Assembly (NCBI GenBank): GCA_049513815.1
Contig: JBEKVR010000088.1
Location: 1 to 20,460, forward strand
DNA: 20,460 bases
From: Roseiarcus sp049513815
GTDB lineage: Bacteria; Pseudomonadota; Alphaproteobacteria; Rhizobiales; Beijerinckiaceae
Reading direction: 5' to 3'
Within the stretch, counting starts at the first letter, position 1. The number at the start of each line of letters is the position of its first letter. This document shows positions 7,552-17,254 of the stretch, piece by piece. Position numbers and translations under genes: made by a program. The notes beneath the pieces were generated by a model, which saw only the letters and a list, made by a program, of their open reading frames with translations, had not been told where the DNA came from and searched no databases.

Positions 7552-10408
7552 ACTCGCCTCTCCCTCGGCCGCCGCCCCGGCGGCCCACGTACGCCTCGCT
7601 CTCGAGCGCTATCGACAAGTCAGCCATGCGCTCGAATCGACACAGACCGAGGTCGAGAAACTCGAGCACACCGAGGCGTTCGAAGTCTTCCAGAAGCAGC
7701 TCGGCCTGCTGCGCAAGCGGCTGCTGAACAGCCCGCAATCGCTGCGTCAGGTGTTCATTGACGACGGCCTGCAGGCGATCGTCTGGGAGTTCACTCAGGA
7801 CGCGCTCGGCGCGAGCTTCACCAAGATGTTGTGGAGCCTGCTGCTGCGCGGCGATGACATGTCGACGATCCTGCAGCGCTTCATCTGGGCGTTGCCGCTC
7901 AAGTTCAAGCGCAAGTTCATCGCCGCGATCGACGCCCACCTGTCGGACCGCTACCCGATGTTCAAGGGCTTGTCGAAAGACTGGCCCGGCGGGAACTACA
8001 TCCAACCGTATGTACGGCCGGCGGAAGAGCGCAAGAACGACTTCGAGCTGGTGACGACGGGCTATCTCGGCTACCGCGCGCTCGGCTATTCGCTGCGCGA
8101 GGTCGACCTGATCGTGTGGCTCGAAGTGCTGCGCGACAAGCAGTGCGAGGACAGACCTTGCGAGCAAGGCGTCTTCGTTGACGCCAAGCACAAGAAGGGC
8201 GGCTGCCCGGTGGTGATCCACATCCCCGACATGCTGAACTTGATGGGCCAGGGCAAGCTCAAGGAGGCCTTCACGCTGATCCAGGCGAGCAACCCGCTGC
8301 CGGACGTCACCGGCCGCGTCTGCCCGCAGGAGCACCAGTGCCAGGGCGTCTGCACCATCACCGGCCGGCCGATCGAGATCGGCCAGCTCGAATGGTATCT
8401 GCCTGAGCGCGAGCGCCTCGCTCGCGAGGAACGCGGCGACACCGCCCTCGTCGCGGCGGATTATGTTTCCCCCTGGGAGCGGGCCGAGAAGCCGGCGATT
8501 GCCGTGGTCGGATCCGGTCCCGCCGGCTTGATCAACGCCTACCTTCTGTCGGCCGAGGGCTATCCCGTCACGGTGTTCGAGGCGTTTCACGACCTCGGCG
8601 GCGTGTTGCGCTACGGCATCCCTGAGTTCCGTCTGCCGAACTCGCTGATCGACGACGTCGTCGAGAAGATCGACGCGTTGGGCGGCAAGTTCGTCAAGAA
8701 CTTCGTCGTCGGCAAGACGGGCACCCTGCAGGATCTCAGGGACGCCGGCTTCTACAAGATCTTCGTCGGCACCGGCGCAGGCCTGCCGCGCTTCATGAAC
8801 ATCCCCGGCGAGCACCTCAACGGCGTCATGAGCGCCAATGAGTTCCTCACCCGCGTTAATCTCATGCAGGCCAGGTTCGACGACTACGACACGCCGCTGC
8901 CGATCGTGAAGGACAAGAACGTCATCGTCATCGGCGGCGGCAACACCGCGATGGACGCGGCGCGCACCTCCAAGCGCCTGGGCGCCAATGTCACCATCGT
9001 CTACCGCCGCACCCGCAAGGAGATGCCGGCGCGCGTCGAGGAGCTGGCGCACGCCCTCGAAGAGGGCATCGAGCTGGCCGTCCTGCGGTCGCCGCGCGAA
9101 TTCGTCAGCGGCGGCGAGCATCACGTCTGCCACACGGTTCTCGAGATCATGGAGCTGGGCGCCCCTGACGCTTCGGGCCGACGCTCTCCCGTCCCGACGG
9201 GCAAGACCGAGACCATCGCGGTCGATCTCGCGATCATGGCGCTCGGCAACGACTCCAACCCGATCATCAAGGACTCGGAACCCCGCATCAAAACCTCAAA
9301 GTGGGGCACCCTTGTCCTGGAGAACGGCGCTGAGACGACGCTCAAGGACGTCTACACCGGCGGCGACGCCGCACGCGGCGGTTCGACGGCGATCAACGCC
9401 GCCGGCGACGGCAAGGCCGCAGCGGAGCAGATCGCCAAGGAGATCCCGTTCAACGCGGCGCAGATCAAGGACATGGTCAGCCGGGCGGCGGCCTACACCG
9501 CCAAGGCGCAAACCCCCTACACGATCGTCCACCGGCGCGACATCGCCCAGGGCATCGTCGAGGTCACGGTGAAGGCGCCGATGGTGGCCAAGGCCGCCAA
9601 GGCCGGTCAGTTCGTCCGCGTTCTGCCTACCCGCAAGGGCGAGCTGATCCCGCTGACGCTGGCCGACTGGGACGCCAAGGCCGGCACCGTCACGCTCGTC
9701 ATCCAGGGCGTGGGCGCGAGCTCGATCCTGATCAACAAGATGCAGCCTGGCGAAGCGCTCGAAGGCGTCGCCGGACCGCTCGGCCAGCCGTCGAAGCTGC
9801 ACAAGTACGACGCCAAGAAGCAGACCGTCGTGTTCTGCGCCGGCGGCGTCGGCCTGCCGCCGGTCTACCCGATCGCGCGCGCGCACCTGCGCCTGGGCAA
9901 TCACGTCACGCTGATCGCCGGCTATCGCACGGAGACAGCGCTGTTCTGGGTTGGCGACAACGAGCGCGTCGACAAGCTCAAGGCCGAGTTCGGCGACCTG
10001 CTCGATGTGATCTATTGCACCAACGACGGCACCTTCGGCCTCAAGGGCTTCGTCACCACGCCCCTGCAGGCGATGCTGGATGCAGGCAAGAAATCGAAGG
10101 GCCGCGACGTCGCCGAAGTCGTCGCGATCGGCCCGCCGCTGATGATGAAGGCAGTGTCGGAACTGACGAAGAAATTCGCCCCGATGCCGACGGTGGTCAG
10201 CCTCAACTCGATCATGGTTGACGCCACTGGCATGTGCGGCGCCTGCATGGTGCCGGTCACGATCGACGGCAAGATGGTGCGCAAGCACGCTTGCATCGAC
10301 GGGCCGGAGCTCGACGCCCACATCATCGACTGGGACAAGTACCTGCCGCGCTTCAATCAGTTCAAGGAACAGGAACAGCAGAGCCGCGCCCGTCACGGCC
10401 TCGCCTGA
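7541..10408 (+). CDS. fused NfnB/GltD-like and NfnA-like flavoprotein, ferredoxin-NAD(P)+ oxidoreductase
   Basis: The protein has 955 residues. Residues 1-190 are a helical region I do not recognise. Residues about 195-275 are a GltD/NfnB-type Fe-S domain with C202, C207, C222, C261, C267 and C271. An FAD Rossmann motif GSGPAG is at 324-329 and an NAD(P) motif GGGNTAMDAAR at 465-475, followed by YRRTRKEMPA; the FAD-closing GGDAARGG is near 607. Residues 660-955 are a PyrK/NfnA-like reductase with the [2Fe-2S] cysteines C899, C902 and C918. In Nfn complexes these two parts are separate subunits that couple ferredoxin, NADH and NADPH. Overlap with nifJ suggests that electrons from pyruvate are passed to NADP+. 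The first cysteine group has one Cys fewer than usual and a longer loop. ATG 7541 is preferred over GTG 7523 (GGAA about 8 bases upstream). Confidence 0.85.
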   Translation: MSTELASPSAAAPAAHVRLALERYRQVSHALESTQTEVEKLEHTEAFEVFQKQLGLLRKRLLNSPQSLRQVFIDDGLQAIVWEFTQDALGASFTKMLWSLLLRGDDMSTILQRFIWALPLKFKRKFIAAIDAHLSDRYPMFKGLSKDWPGGNYIQPYVRPAEERKNDFELVTTGYLGYRALGYSLREVDLIVWLEVLRDKQCEDRPCEQGVFVDAKHKKGGCPVVIHIPDMLNLMGQGKLKEAFTLIQASNPLPDVTGRVCPQEHQCQGVCTITGRPIEIGQLEWYLPERERLAREERGDTALVAADYVSPWERAEKPAIAVVGSGPAGLINAYLLSAEGYPVTVFEAFHDLGGVLRYGIPEFRLPNSLIDDVVEKIDALGGKFVKNFVVGKTGTLQDLRDAGFYKIFVGTGAGLPRFMNIPGEHLNGVMSANEFLTRVNLMQARFDDYDTPLPIVKDKNVIVIGGGNTAMDAARTSKRLGANVTIVYRRTRKEMPARVEELAHALEEGIELAVLRSPREFVSGGEHHVCHTVLEIMELGAPDASGRRSPVPTGKTETIAVDLAIMALGNDSNPIIKDSEPRIKTSKWGTLVLENGAETTLKDVYTGGDAARGGSTAINAAGDGKAAAEQIAKEIPFNAAQIKDMVSRAAAYTAKAQTPYTIVHRRDIAQGIVEVTVKAPMVAKAAKAGQFVRVLPTRKGELIPLTLADWDAKAGTVTLVIQGVGASSILINKMQPGEALEGVAGPLGQPSKLHKYDAKKQTVVFCAGGVGLPPVYPIARAHLRLGNHVTLIAGYRTETALFWVGDNERVDKLKAEFGDLLDVIYCTNDGTFGLKGFVTTPLQAMLDAGKKSKGRDVAEVVAIGPPLMMKAVSELTKKFAPMPTVVSLNSIMVDATGMCGACMVPVTIDGKMVRKHACIDGPELDAHIIDWDKYLPRFNQFKEQEQQSRARHGLA

Positions 10409-10430
10409 GGCTCGCGCCGTCGCCACCAAC

Positions 10431-10465
10431 AAGGCGTCCGTCCAAAAGGGCGGACGCCTTTTTTT
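10431..10465 (+). terminator. intrinsic terminator of the nifJ operon
   Basis: A perfect 10-bp stem (AAGGCGTCCG at 10431-10440 and CGGACGCCTT at 10451-10460) with a 10-base loop runs into seven T residues at 10459-10465, 22 bp after the stop codon. On the opposite strand no T-run follows, so it is not evidently bidirectional. The remaining bases to 10659 lie between the two convergent operons and show no gene or clear second hairpin. Confidence 0.93.
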
Positions 10466-10659
10466 CACGCGGCCTCTCTCTCCCGAAGCGAACAGCGGCC
10501 AGCGGCGGGGACGCAGCCGCCGCAGCCAGCTCTCCCGGGTCCAGCGCCCAAGGCAAGTTACAAGCGCACTCGGTCAAGGAGCTGCGCGATTGAGCGCGCG
10601 CAGGTCTTGCGCCGCGCCGATTCTCTCCCCTCCCCGCCAAACCGAAGCGGACGCCAGCG

Positions 10660-10899
10660 CTATGTCTTGCCGAGATAAGCGACCGCCCCGCGCAGCGTGA
10701 AGAGCTTGGAATAGTCGGACTCCGCCACGGCGATCCCCGTCCGCTTGTGCAAGGCGATGATCAGGTTGTTGAAGTCCATCGAGTCGAGGTCGAGCGCCTC
10801 GCGCAGGTCTTCGTCGGCGCCGACGGTCGAAAGGTCCGCCTCCGGCGCGATTTGGCCGATCAGATCGGCTAGCAGCGCCCTGATTTCCGCGTCCGTCAT
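10660..10899 (-). CDS. acyl carrier protein, last gene of the acs-E1-E2 operon
   Basis: This is a 79-residue acidic, helical protein with the phosphopantetheine attachment motif DLDSMDF; Ser40 would carry the prosthetic group. The flanking helix NNLIIALHKRTGIAVAESD is typical of ACP helix II and the following loop. The ATG at 10899 overlaps the E2 stop as ATGA, and a strong GGAGGGG lies just upstream, which favours high translation. It is not next to fatty acid synthesis genes, so it is probably a specialised carrier rather than AcpP. An acyl carrier protein beside a lipoyl-bearing E2 is unusual. It might receive acyl groups made by the operon's synthetase or dehydrogenase. The partner enzyme is unknown. 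Confidence 0.9.
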   Translation of the reverse strand: MTDAEIRALLADLIGQIAPEADLSTVGADEDLREALDLDSMDFNNLIIALHKRTGIAVAESDYSKLFTLRGAVAYLGKT

Positions 10900-12080
10900 A
10901 GCCCCTCCGGTTGCTGTAGGACGTTGCGCAGCGCTTCCAGGAACAAGCCGCCGGTGTGGCCGTCGCTGACGCGATGGTCGGCGGCGAGCGTCGCCGTGGC
11001 GAGCGGGCGCGCCTCGACGCGCCCTTCGACGACGTAGGGACGCGGCGCGATGCGGCCGAAGCCGATGATCGCCACCTGCGGTGGGTAAATGATCGCCTGC
11101 GCCGATTCGGCGCCGCGGTCGCCGAGGCTGGTCACCGTCGCCGTCGCCGAAGTCAGCTCGGAGCTGCGCAAGCCGCCGCTGCGCGCCCGCTGCACGACGT
11201 CGCGCATCGCCGCCATCAGCTCGCCGAGCGGCCGCTGGTCGACGTCGCGGATCGCCGGCGCGATGAGGCCGCCGCCGCGCAGCGACACCGCCCAGCCGAG
11301 GTGCACGCCTTCGCCGGGGACGAACGCGCCGTCGACGAACGTCCCGTTGAGCTGCGGCGCCTGACGCAGCGCCAGCGCGGAGGCCTTGAGCAGCAACACT
11401 GCGGGCAGCAGCCGCTCTTCCGGCGGCTGCTTGGCGTTGTACGCTTCGAGCCAGGCGAGCGCGCGCGACATGTCGATTGTGTCGCTCAAGTAGTAGTGCG
11501 GGATCTCGCGCTTGGCGCGGCTCATCGCCGCCGCGATCGCCTTGCGCATTTCCGCCGGATCGAACTTGGCCCGCGGCGTCGGGCGCGGCGCCTCGGCCGC
11601 GCGGAAGCTCTCCACGTCGGCGAGCTGAATCGCCCCGTCGACGCCGGCGCCCTTCACGCGCGCAAGGTCGACGCCGAGCTCGGCAGCGCGCTTGCGCGCC
11701 GCCGGCGAAGCCTTGACCCGGCCGGCGGCTGCCGGCGCGACGGGCGGCGGCGCGACAGGCGCCGCCGGGCGCGGCGGCGCGGCGGGGACCGCGGCCGCCG
11801 CGGGCGCGGCGACGGCCGGCGCTGCGGCTGGCGGCGGCGCCGCCTCGCCGTCGTCGATGCGCGCCAGCGGCGTTCCGACCGGAACCTTCACGCCAACCGG
11901 GATGAGAATTTCGGCGACGCGACCCTTGGTGAAGATCTCGACCTCGATCGCGCCCTTCTGCGTCTCGACGACTGCGACGACATGGCCGGACGCGACCTCG
12001 TCGCCGGGCTTGACCAGCCATTCGACCAGCGTGCCCGCCTCCATGTCGGCGCCCAGCATGGGCATCTTGAAGTCGATCAT
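10896..12080 (-). CDS. dihydrolipoamide acyltransferase, E2 of a 2-oxoacid dehydrogenase complex
   Basis: The protein has 394 residues in the usual E2 order. A single N-terminal lipoyl domain (about 1-76) has the lipoylation motif ETQKGAIEVE with Lys42. An Ala/Pro-rich flexible linker (about 80-120) follows, then a peripheral subunit-binding domain (VKASPAARKRAAELGVDL, about 122-157) and a catalytic domain. The catalytic motif ADHRVSDG gives His369 and Asp373. It would transfer the acyl group from E1 through lipoyl-Lys to CoA. One lipoyl domain and the short length resemble PDH or acetoin-dehydrogenase E2s. Its start overlaps the E1 beta stop as ATGA and its stop overlaps the ACP start the same way. 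No E3 (lipoamide dehydrogenase) gene lies in the window, so E3 must be encoded elsewhere. Substrate identity is inferred from E1, not seen directly. Confidence 0.92.
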   Translation of the reverse strand: MIDFKMPMLGADMEAGTLVEWLVKPGDEVASGHVVAVVETQKGAIEVEIFTKGRVAEILIPVGVKVPVGTPLARIDDGEAAPPPAAAPAVAAPAAAAVPAAPPRPAAPVAPPPVAPAAAGRVKASPAARKRAAELGVDLARVKGAGVDGAIQLADVESFRAAEAPRPTPRAKFDPAEMRKAIAAAMSRAKREIPHYYLSDTIDMSRALAWLEAYNAKQPPEERLLPAVLLLKASALALRQAPQLNGTFVDGAFVPGEGVHLGWAVSLRGGGLIAPAIRDVDQRPLGELMAAMRDVVQRARSGGLRSSELTSATATVTSLGDRGAESAQAIIYPPQVAIIGFGRIAPRPYVVEGRVEARPLATATLAADHRVSDGHTGGLFLEALRNVLQQPEGL

Positions 12081-13066
12081 GTCGGCCGGACGAGTTGGCG
12101 CGCCGCCGCCGCGATGCCGGAGGTTTGCGGCAGGCAGGCGTCCTCCAGATGCGGCGCATAGGGCGTCGGTACTTCGCGGCCGCAGACGCGGCGCGGCGGA
12201 GCGTCAAGCTCGAAGAAGGCTTCTTCGGCGATGCGCATGCCGACTTCCGCCGAAAGCGAGCCGCTGCGCCAGCCCTCGTCGACGATGACGCACTTGCGCG
12301 TGCGTCGCACGCTGTCGAGGATCGCCGCCGTATCGAGCGGCCGCAGGACCCTGAGGTCGAGCACTTCCGCCTCGATCCCCTCCTGCGCGAGCTGCGTCGC
12401 GGCGTCGAGCGTCTTGAACAGGCTGCCGCCGTAGGTGATGAGCGTGACGTCGCGGCCTGGCCGCCGCACCTTGGCGCGGCTGATATCCACCGCCTTGACC
12501 TCGGGGCTCACATCGCCCTCGAGGTTGTAGAGCATCACATGCTCGAAGATCAGCGTCGGGTTGGGATCCTCGAGCGCCGCGACGAGCATGAAGCGCGCGT
12601 CCTCCACCGTCGCCGGCGCGAGGATGCGCAGGCCGGGAATGTGCGCATACCAACCTTCGAGGCTGTGCGAGTGCTGGGCGGCGACGCGCCGGCCGCCGCC
12701 GGTGGCGATGCGGATCACCAAGGGAATCGCGAACTGGCCGCCCGACATGTGCGGGATCGTCGCCGCGTTGTTGACGATCTGGTCGAGCGCCAGCATCGAG
12801 AAGTTGACGGTCATGATCTCGACGATCGGCCGCAAGCCCACCATCGCCGCGCCGATGCCGGCGCCGACGTAGGCGCTCTCGGAGAGCGGCGTGTCGCGGA
12901 TGCGCTCCTCGCCGAACTCGTCGGCCAGGCCCTTGGTGACGGCGTAGCAGCCGCCGTAGCGGGCGATGTCCTCGCCCATCAGCAGCACGCGCGGGTCGGC
13001 GAGCAGGGCTTGGCGCAGGGCCTGCTTGCACGCCTCCCGATAGGTCATGCGCTCGGGCTCGCTCAT
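12077..13066 (-). CDS. 2-oxoacid dehydrogenase E1 component, beta subunit (pyruvate or acetoin type)
   Basis: The protein has 329 residues from MSEPERMTYREACKQAL. Family motifs are LLMGEDIARYGG (28-39), the TPP-region PLSESAYVGAGIGAAM with Glu63, the DQIVNNAATI core, and QHSHSLEGWYAHIPGL with the active-site histidine region near 132-134. A transketolase C-terminal domain begins near VTLITYGGSL. Together with the alpha subunit it would form an alpha2beta2 TPP enzyme that decarboxylates a 2-oxoacid (pyruvate most likely) and reductively acylates the lipoyl group of E2. The start at 13066 overlaps the alpha stop (ATGA), and the open frame continues upstream only as an alternate-frame reading of the alpha gene. 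Acetoin dehydrogenase beta subunits look very similar, so the substrate is provisional. Confidence 0.92.
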   Translation of the reverse strand: MSEPERMTYREACKQALRQALLADPRVLLMGEDIARYGGCYAVTKGLADEFGEERIRDTPLSESAYVGAGIGAAMVGLRPIVEIMTVNFSMLALDQIVNNAATIPHMSGGQFAIPLVIRIATGGGRRVAAQHSHSLEGWYAHIPGLRILAPATVEDARFMLVAALEDPNPTLIFEHVMLYNLEGDVSPEVKAVDISRAKVRRPGRDVTLITYGGSLFKTLDAATQLAQEGIEAEVLDLRVLRPLDTAAILDSVRRTRKCVIVDEGWRSGSLSAEVGMRIAEEAFFELDAPPRRVCGREVPTPYAPHLEDACLPQTSGIAAAARQLVRPT

Positions 13067-14045
13067 GAGGGAACGGCCTCCATCATGACGAAGCGGTCGA
13101 CCTCCTCGACCGGCTCTAGCGTCCCCGCCTCGGCGAAGGCGACCGCCGCGGCGATCTCGGCGTCGACGTCCGCTTCGATCGCCGCGATCTCTTCGGCGGT
13201 GACGAAGTGGTTGTCCTCCATCCACTTGCGCAGGCGCCCGATCGGCCCCTTGGCGCGCCAGGCCTCGATCTCGGCTTTCGGCCGGTAGAGCTGCGCGTCG
13301 AACATCGAATGGGCGCGGAAGCGATAGGTCTTGCACTCGAGGAAGTAGGGCCCGCCGCCCTCGCGGATGGCGGCGACGGCGCGCCGCGCCGCCGCCTCGA
13401 CGGCAATGACGTCCATGCCGTCGATCGATTCGCTGGGCAGCTTGTAAGCGGCCGCCTTGCGGGCGATGTCGGTTTCCGCTTCGGCCCGCTCGATCGCCAT
13501 GCCCATCGAGTAGAGATTGTTCTCGCAGACGAACAGCGTCGGCAGCTTCCACAGCTCAGCGAGATTGAGCGATTCGTGGAAATCGCCCTCGTCGACCGCT
13601 CCGTCGCCGAAGAAGCAGGCGGTGACCGCCTGGCGACCGAGCATCTTGTCGGCGAGCGCCACGCCGACCGCCAGCGGCAGGCCGCCGCCGACGATCGCGT
13701 TGCCGCCGTAGAAGCGCCGCTGGCGATCGAAGATGTGCATCGAGCCGCCGCGGCCGAGGCAGCAGCCCTCGCGCTTGCCCAGCATCTCCGCCATCACCGC
13801 GCCTGCCGGCACGCCACGCGCCAGCGCCTGGCCATGCTCGCGGTAGGTCGCCACCACGGCGTCGTCCGGCCCGAGCGCCTGCATGACGCCGACCGAGACC
13901 GCCTCCTCGCCGTCGTAGAGATGCAGGAAGCCGACGATTTTCTGCGTTTCGTAGAGCTCGACGCACTTGCTCTCGAAATGGCGGATGCGGACCATCGCCT
14001 TGAACAGGTCGCGCACGTGCCCGTGATCGAGATGGACTTTGTCGC

Positions 14046-14049
<4 letters not shown>
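13063..14049 (-). CDS. 2-oxoacid dehydrogenase E1 component, alpha subunit (pyruvate or acetoin type)
   Basis: The protein has 328 residues. The TPP-binding motif is GDGAVDEGDFHESLN starting at 148 and ending in CENN with Asn177 and Asn178. The N-terminal FLHLYDGEEAVSVGV and the TYREHGQALARG segment are conserved in E1 alpha of PDH, branched-chain and acetoin dehydrogenases. The loop normally HSMSDPxxYR reads HSMFDAQLYR (247-256), a small departure that keeps the His and Ser. It lies immediately downstream of the acetyl-CoA synthetase gene with an ATGA overlap and is coupled in the same way to the beta subunit. Function: the first step of an alpha-keto acid dehydrogenase complex. Pyruvate is the likeliest substrate given the company of an acetyl-CoA synthetase; acetoin is the main alternative. 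Confidence 0.92.
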
Positions 14050-15824
<1,775 letters not shown>

Positions 15825-15837
15825 CGGGCCCCTCCGG

Positions 15838-15857
15838 CATCGGCTTCCGCGCCGATG
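15838..15857 (-). other. hairpin in the acsA leader, abutting the ribosome binding site
   Basis: A perfect 7-bp stem (CATCGGC and GCCGATG) with a 6-base loop lies in the predicted acsA leader, directly upstream of the GGAGGGG. It could tune translation or mRNA stability; no known riboswitch architecture is seen. Confidence 0.35.
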
Positions 15858-15892
15858 GACAAATAGATTCGAGCTTGCGCGCGCGACTGTCC

Positions 15893-15906
15893 TTGATCGC
15901 CGTCAA
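15893..15906 (-). promoter_or_regulatory. FNR/FixK-type binding site of the acsA-E1-E2-ACP operon
   Basis: On the minus strand this reads TTGACGGCGATCAA, that is TTGAC-N4-ATCAA, one base off the FNR/FixK consensus. It shares the inner CGCC spacer with the site before nifJ. It is centred about 75 bp before the acsA start codon. A weak -10 candidate TCTATT (15867-15862) would place the start near 15855, so the spacing is close to, but not exactly, 41.5. Confidence 0.6.
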
Positions 15907-15915
15907 CCTGCGCTC

Positions 15916-15952
15916 AAAAACGCAAATCCCGCGGGGAGCCGCCCGCGGGATT
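15916..15952 (-). terminator. intrinsic terminator of ctrA
   Basis: Reading the minus strand, AATCCCGCGGG (15952-15942) pairs perfectly with CCCGCGGGATT (15935-15925) across a 6-base loop. It is followed by TGCG and TTTTT (15920-15916). It lies 28 bp after the ctrA stop and just before the FNR/FixK-type site, insulating the acsA operon from ctrA. Confidence 0.85.
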
Positions 15953-15979
15953 GGCGAAATCCAGGGATTTATGACGCGA

Positions 15980-16684
15980 TCAGGCGGCGGTGATGCGCTC
16001 GTCGGCCGGCGAAGGCTCGCGCAGCACATAGCCGCGGCCCCAAACCGTCTCGATGTAATTCCGGCCGCTCGACGCCGTCGCCAGCTTCTTGCGCAGCTTG
16101 CAGATGAACACGTCGATAATCTTGAGCTCGGGCTCGTCCATGCCGCCATAGAGATGGTTGAGGAACATCTCCTTCGTCAGCGTCGTGCCCTTGCGCAGCG
16201 AGAGCAGCTCGAGCATCTGGTATTCTTTGCCCGTTAGATGCACGCGCTGGCCGTCGACCTCTACGGTCTTCTGGTCGAGATTGACGACCAGGTCGCCGGT
16301 GATGATCACCGACTGGGCGTGGCCCTTCGAGCGGCGGACGATGGCGTGGATGCGCGCCACCAACTCGTCCTTGTGGAACGGCTTGGTGAGATAGTCGTCG
16401 GCGCCGAGGCCGAGGCCGCGCACTTTGTCTTCGATGCCGGCCATGCCGGAGAGAATGAGAATCGGCGTCTTGATCTTGGTCAGCCGCAAAGCCCGCAAGA
16501 CTTCGTAGCCCGACATATCCGGCAGGTTCAGGTCGAGGAGGATAATGTCGTAGTCATAGAGCTTGCCGAGATCGATCCCTTCTTCGCCGAGATCGGTGAC
16601 ATAGACGTTGAAATTCTCCGACTTGAGCATCAGTTCGATGCTCTGCGCCGTCGCAGCGTCGTCCTCGATTAGTAAAATCCGCAT
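15980..16684 (-). CDS. ctrA: CtrA, cell-cycle response regulator of the OmpR/PhoB family
   Basis: The protein has 234 residues from MRILLIEDDAATAQSIELML. The receiver domain has the acidic pair at 8-9, the phospho-acceptor Asp51 in LLDLNLPDMSG and the Lys of TKPFHKDEL. The winged-helix output domain ends in IETVWGRGYVLREP, which is characteristic of CtrA. ATG 16684 has GGGGA 5 bases upstream and gives the exact family N-terminus; the frame runs further upstream but only as unrelated residues. CtrA is the essential alphaproteobacterial master regulator of cell division and flagellar genes, phosphorylated through CckA-ChpT. The C-terminus extends to PSPADERITAA; the Ala-Ala end fits a ClpXP-recognised tail. 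The gene is divergent from a fliJ-like gene, and the shared upstream region holds GANTC sites and TTAA half-sites. Confidence 0.95.
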   Translation of the reverse strand: MRILLIEDDAATAQSIELMLKSENFNVYVTDLGEEGIDLGKLYDYDIILLDLNLPDMSGYEVLRALRLTKIKTPILILSGMAGIEDKVRGLGLGADDYLTKPFHKDELVARIHAIVRRSKGHAQSVIITGDLVVNLDQKTVEVDGQRVHLTGKEYQMLELLSLRKGTTLTKEMFLNHLYGGMDEPELKIIDVFICKLRKKLATASSGRNYIETVWGRGYVLREPSPADERITAA

Positions 16685-16784
16685 GTTAAATCCCCAGACT
16701 TGCCCCTTAGGCACGCCGCCGCGGAACGCTAACCGCAACCGCGCCGCAAGACGTCCGGCGCAAGGCCGGGGCGCGAACCCGGCC

Positions 16785-16957
16785 GACTCGACACGCAGAG
16801 TGACCAGCAACGGTTAACAAACTGTGATTCACTTGCGCAACCCCCTGCCCGGAATAAATCCGTCCAAAAGGGAACGTCTTGATACTTTTGCCTGATTCGC
16901 CGTCGGTTTCCCTAAAGTATTACATGAACCCTTGAACCTAAGCGGCACTCTTGATTC
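16785..16957. promoter_or_regulatory. cluster of GANTC (CcrM methylation) sites upstream of ctrA
   Basis: GACTC at 16785-16789 and GATTC at 16826-16830, 16894-16898 and 16953-16957 give four GANTC sites in 173 bp. A fifth (GAATC) is at 17206-17210. In Caulobacter and its relatives, CcrM methylation of such sites and GcrA control ctrA transcription. A GTTAAC CtrA-type half-site is at 16813-16818, next to the second site. Confidence 0.55.
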
Positions 16958-17035
16958 ATCCTTCTGCGCTGCGGCGCGACCCACCGCCGCGGGGTGACGG
17001 ACCTCAAGCGGCGCGACGCGCGCGGCGTCGTCTCG

Positions 17036-17074
17036 CTAATGATTGTTAACGACGCGGGTAAACGAACTGCTAAC
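17036..17074. promoter_or_regulatory. cluster of CtrA-like half-sites upstream of fliJ
   Basis: GTTAAC at 17045-17050 is followed by TAAA-N7-CTAA at 17059-17073, one mismatch per half from the CtrA box TTAA-N7-TTAA, and preceded by CTAATG near 17036. The local AT bias within a GC-rich region and the flagellar gene downstream make CtrA binding plausible. Confidence 0.35.
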
Positions 17075-17254
17075 GCGGAGCCGCCAGCGACGGATTTTCA
17101 CGTCTCCCGATCGGAGAGAGGCGCGCGGCCTGCGTCACAGCTTCATCGCGGCCGCTAACCAATGAGCAACCTTCCTGCGCCATCTTCACGCTGTCTCGTG
17201 GCGTTGAATCGTCGGGTGGGTTTTTCCGCCTGTGGTCGTTGTACGGAGTGCGTA

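Larger units (their letters stand above)
16685..17254. other. 570-bp regulatory intergenic region between ctrA and fliJ
   Basis: No convincing gene is present; short open frames here have no good start or familiar product. The stretch is markedly AT-richer than its neighbours between about 16800 and 16960. It contains four GANTC sites in the ctrA-proximal part and several TTAA-like half-sites, so it probably holds the promoters of both divergent genes. Confidence 0.75.

Noticed and set aside
10466..10659. A terminator for the acsA-ACP operon or a small gene between the convergent operons.
   Set aside because: No stable stem with a T-run was found on the minus strand and the short open frames have no supportable start or product.
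12204..13031. Arg-rich minus-strand frame overlapping E1 beta.
   Set aside because: Out-of-frame reading of E1 beta; no family motif.
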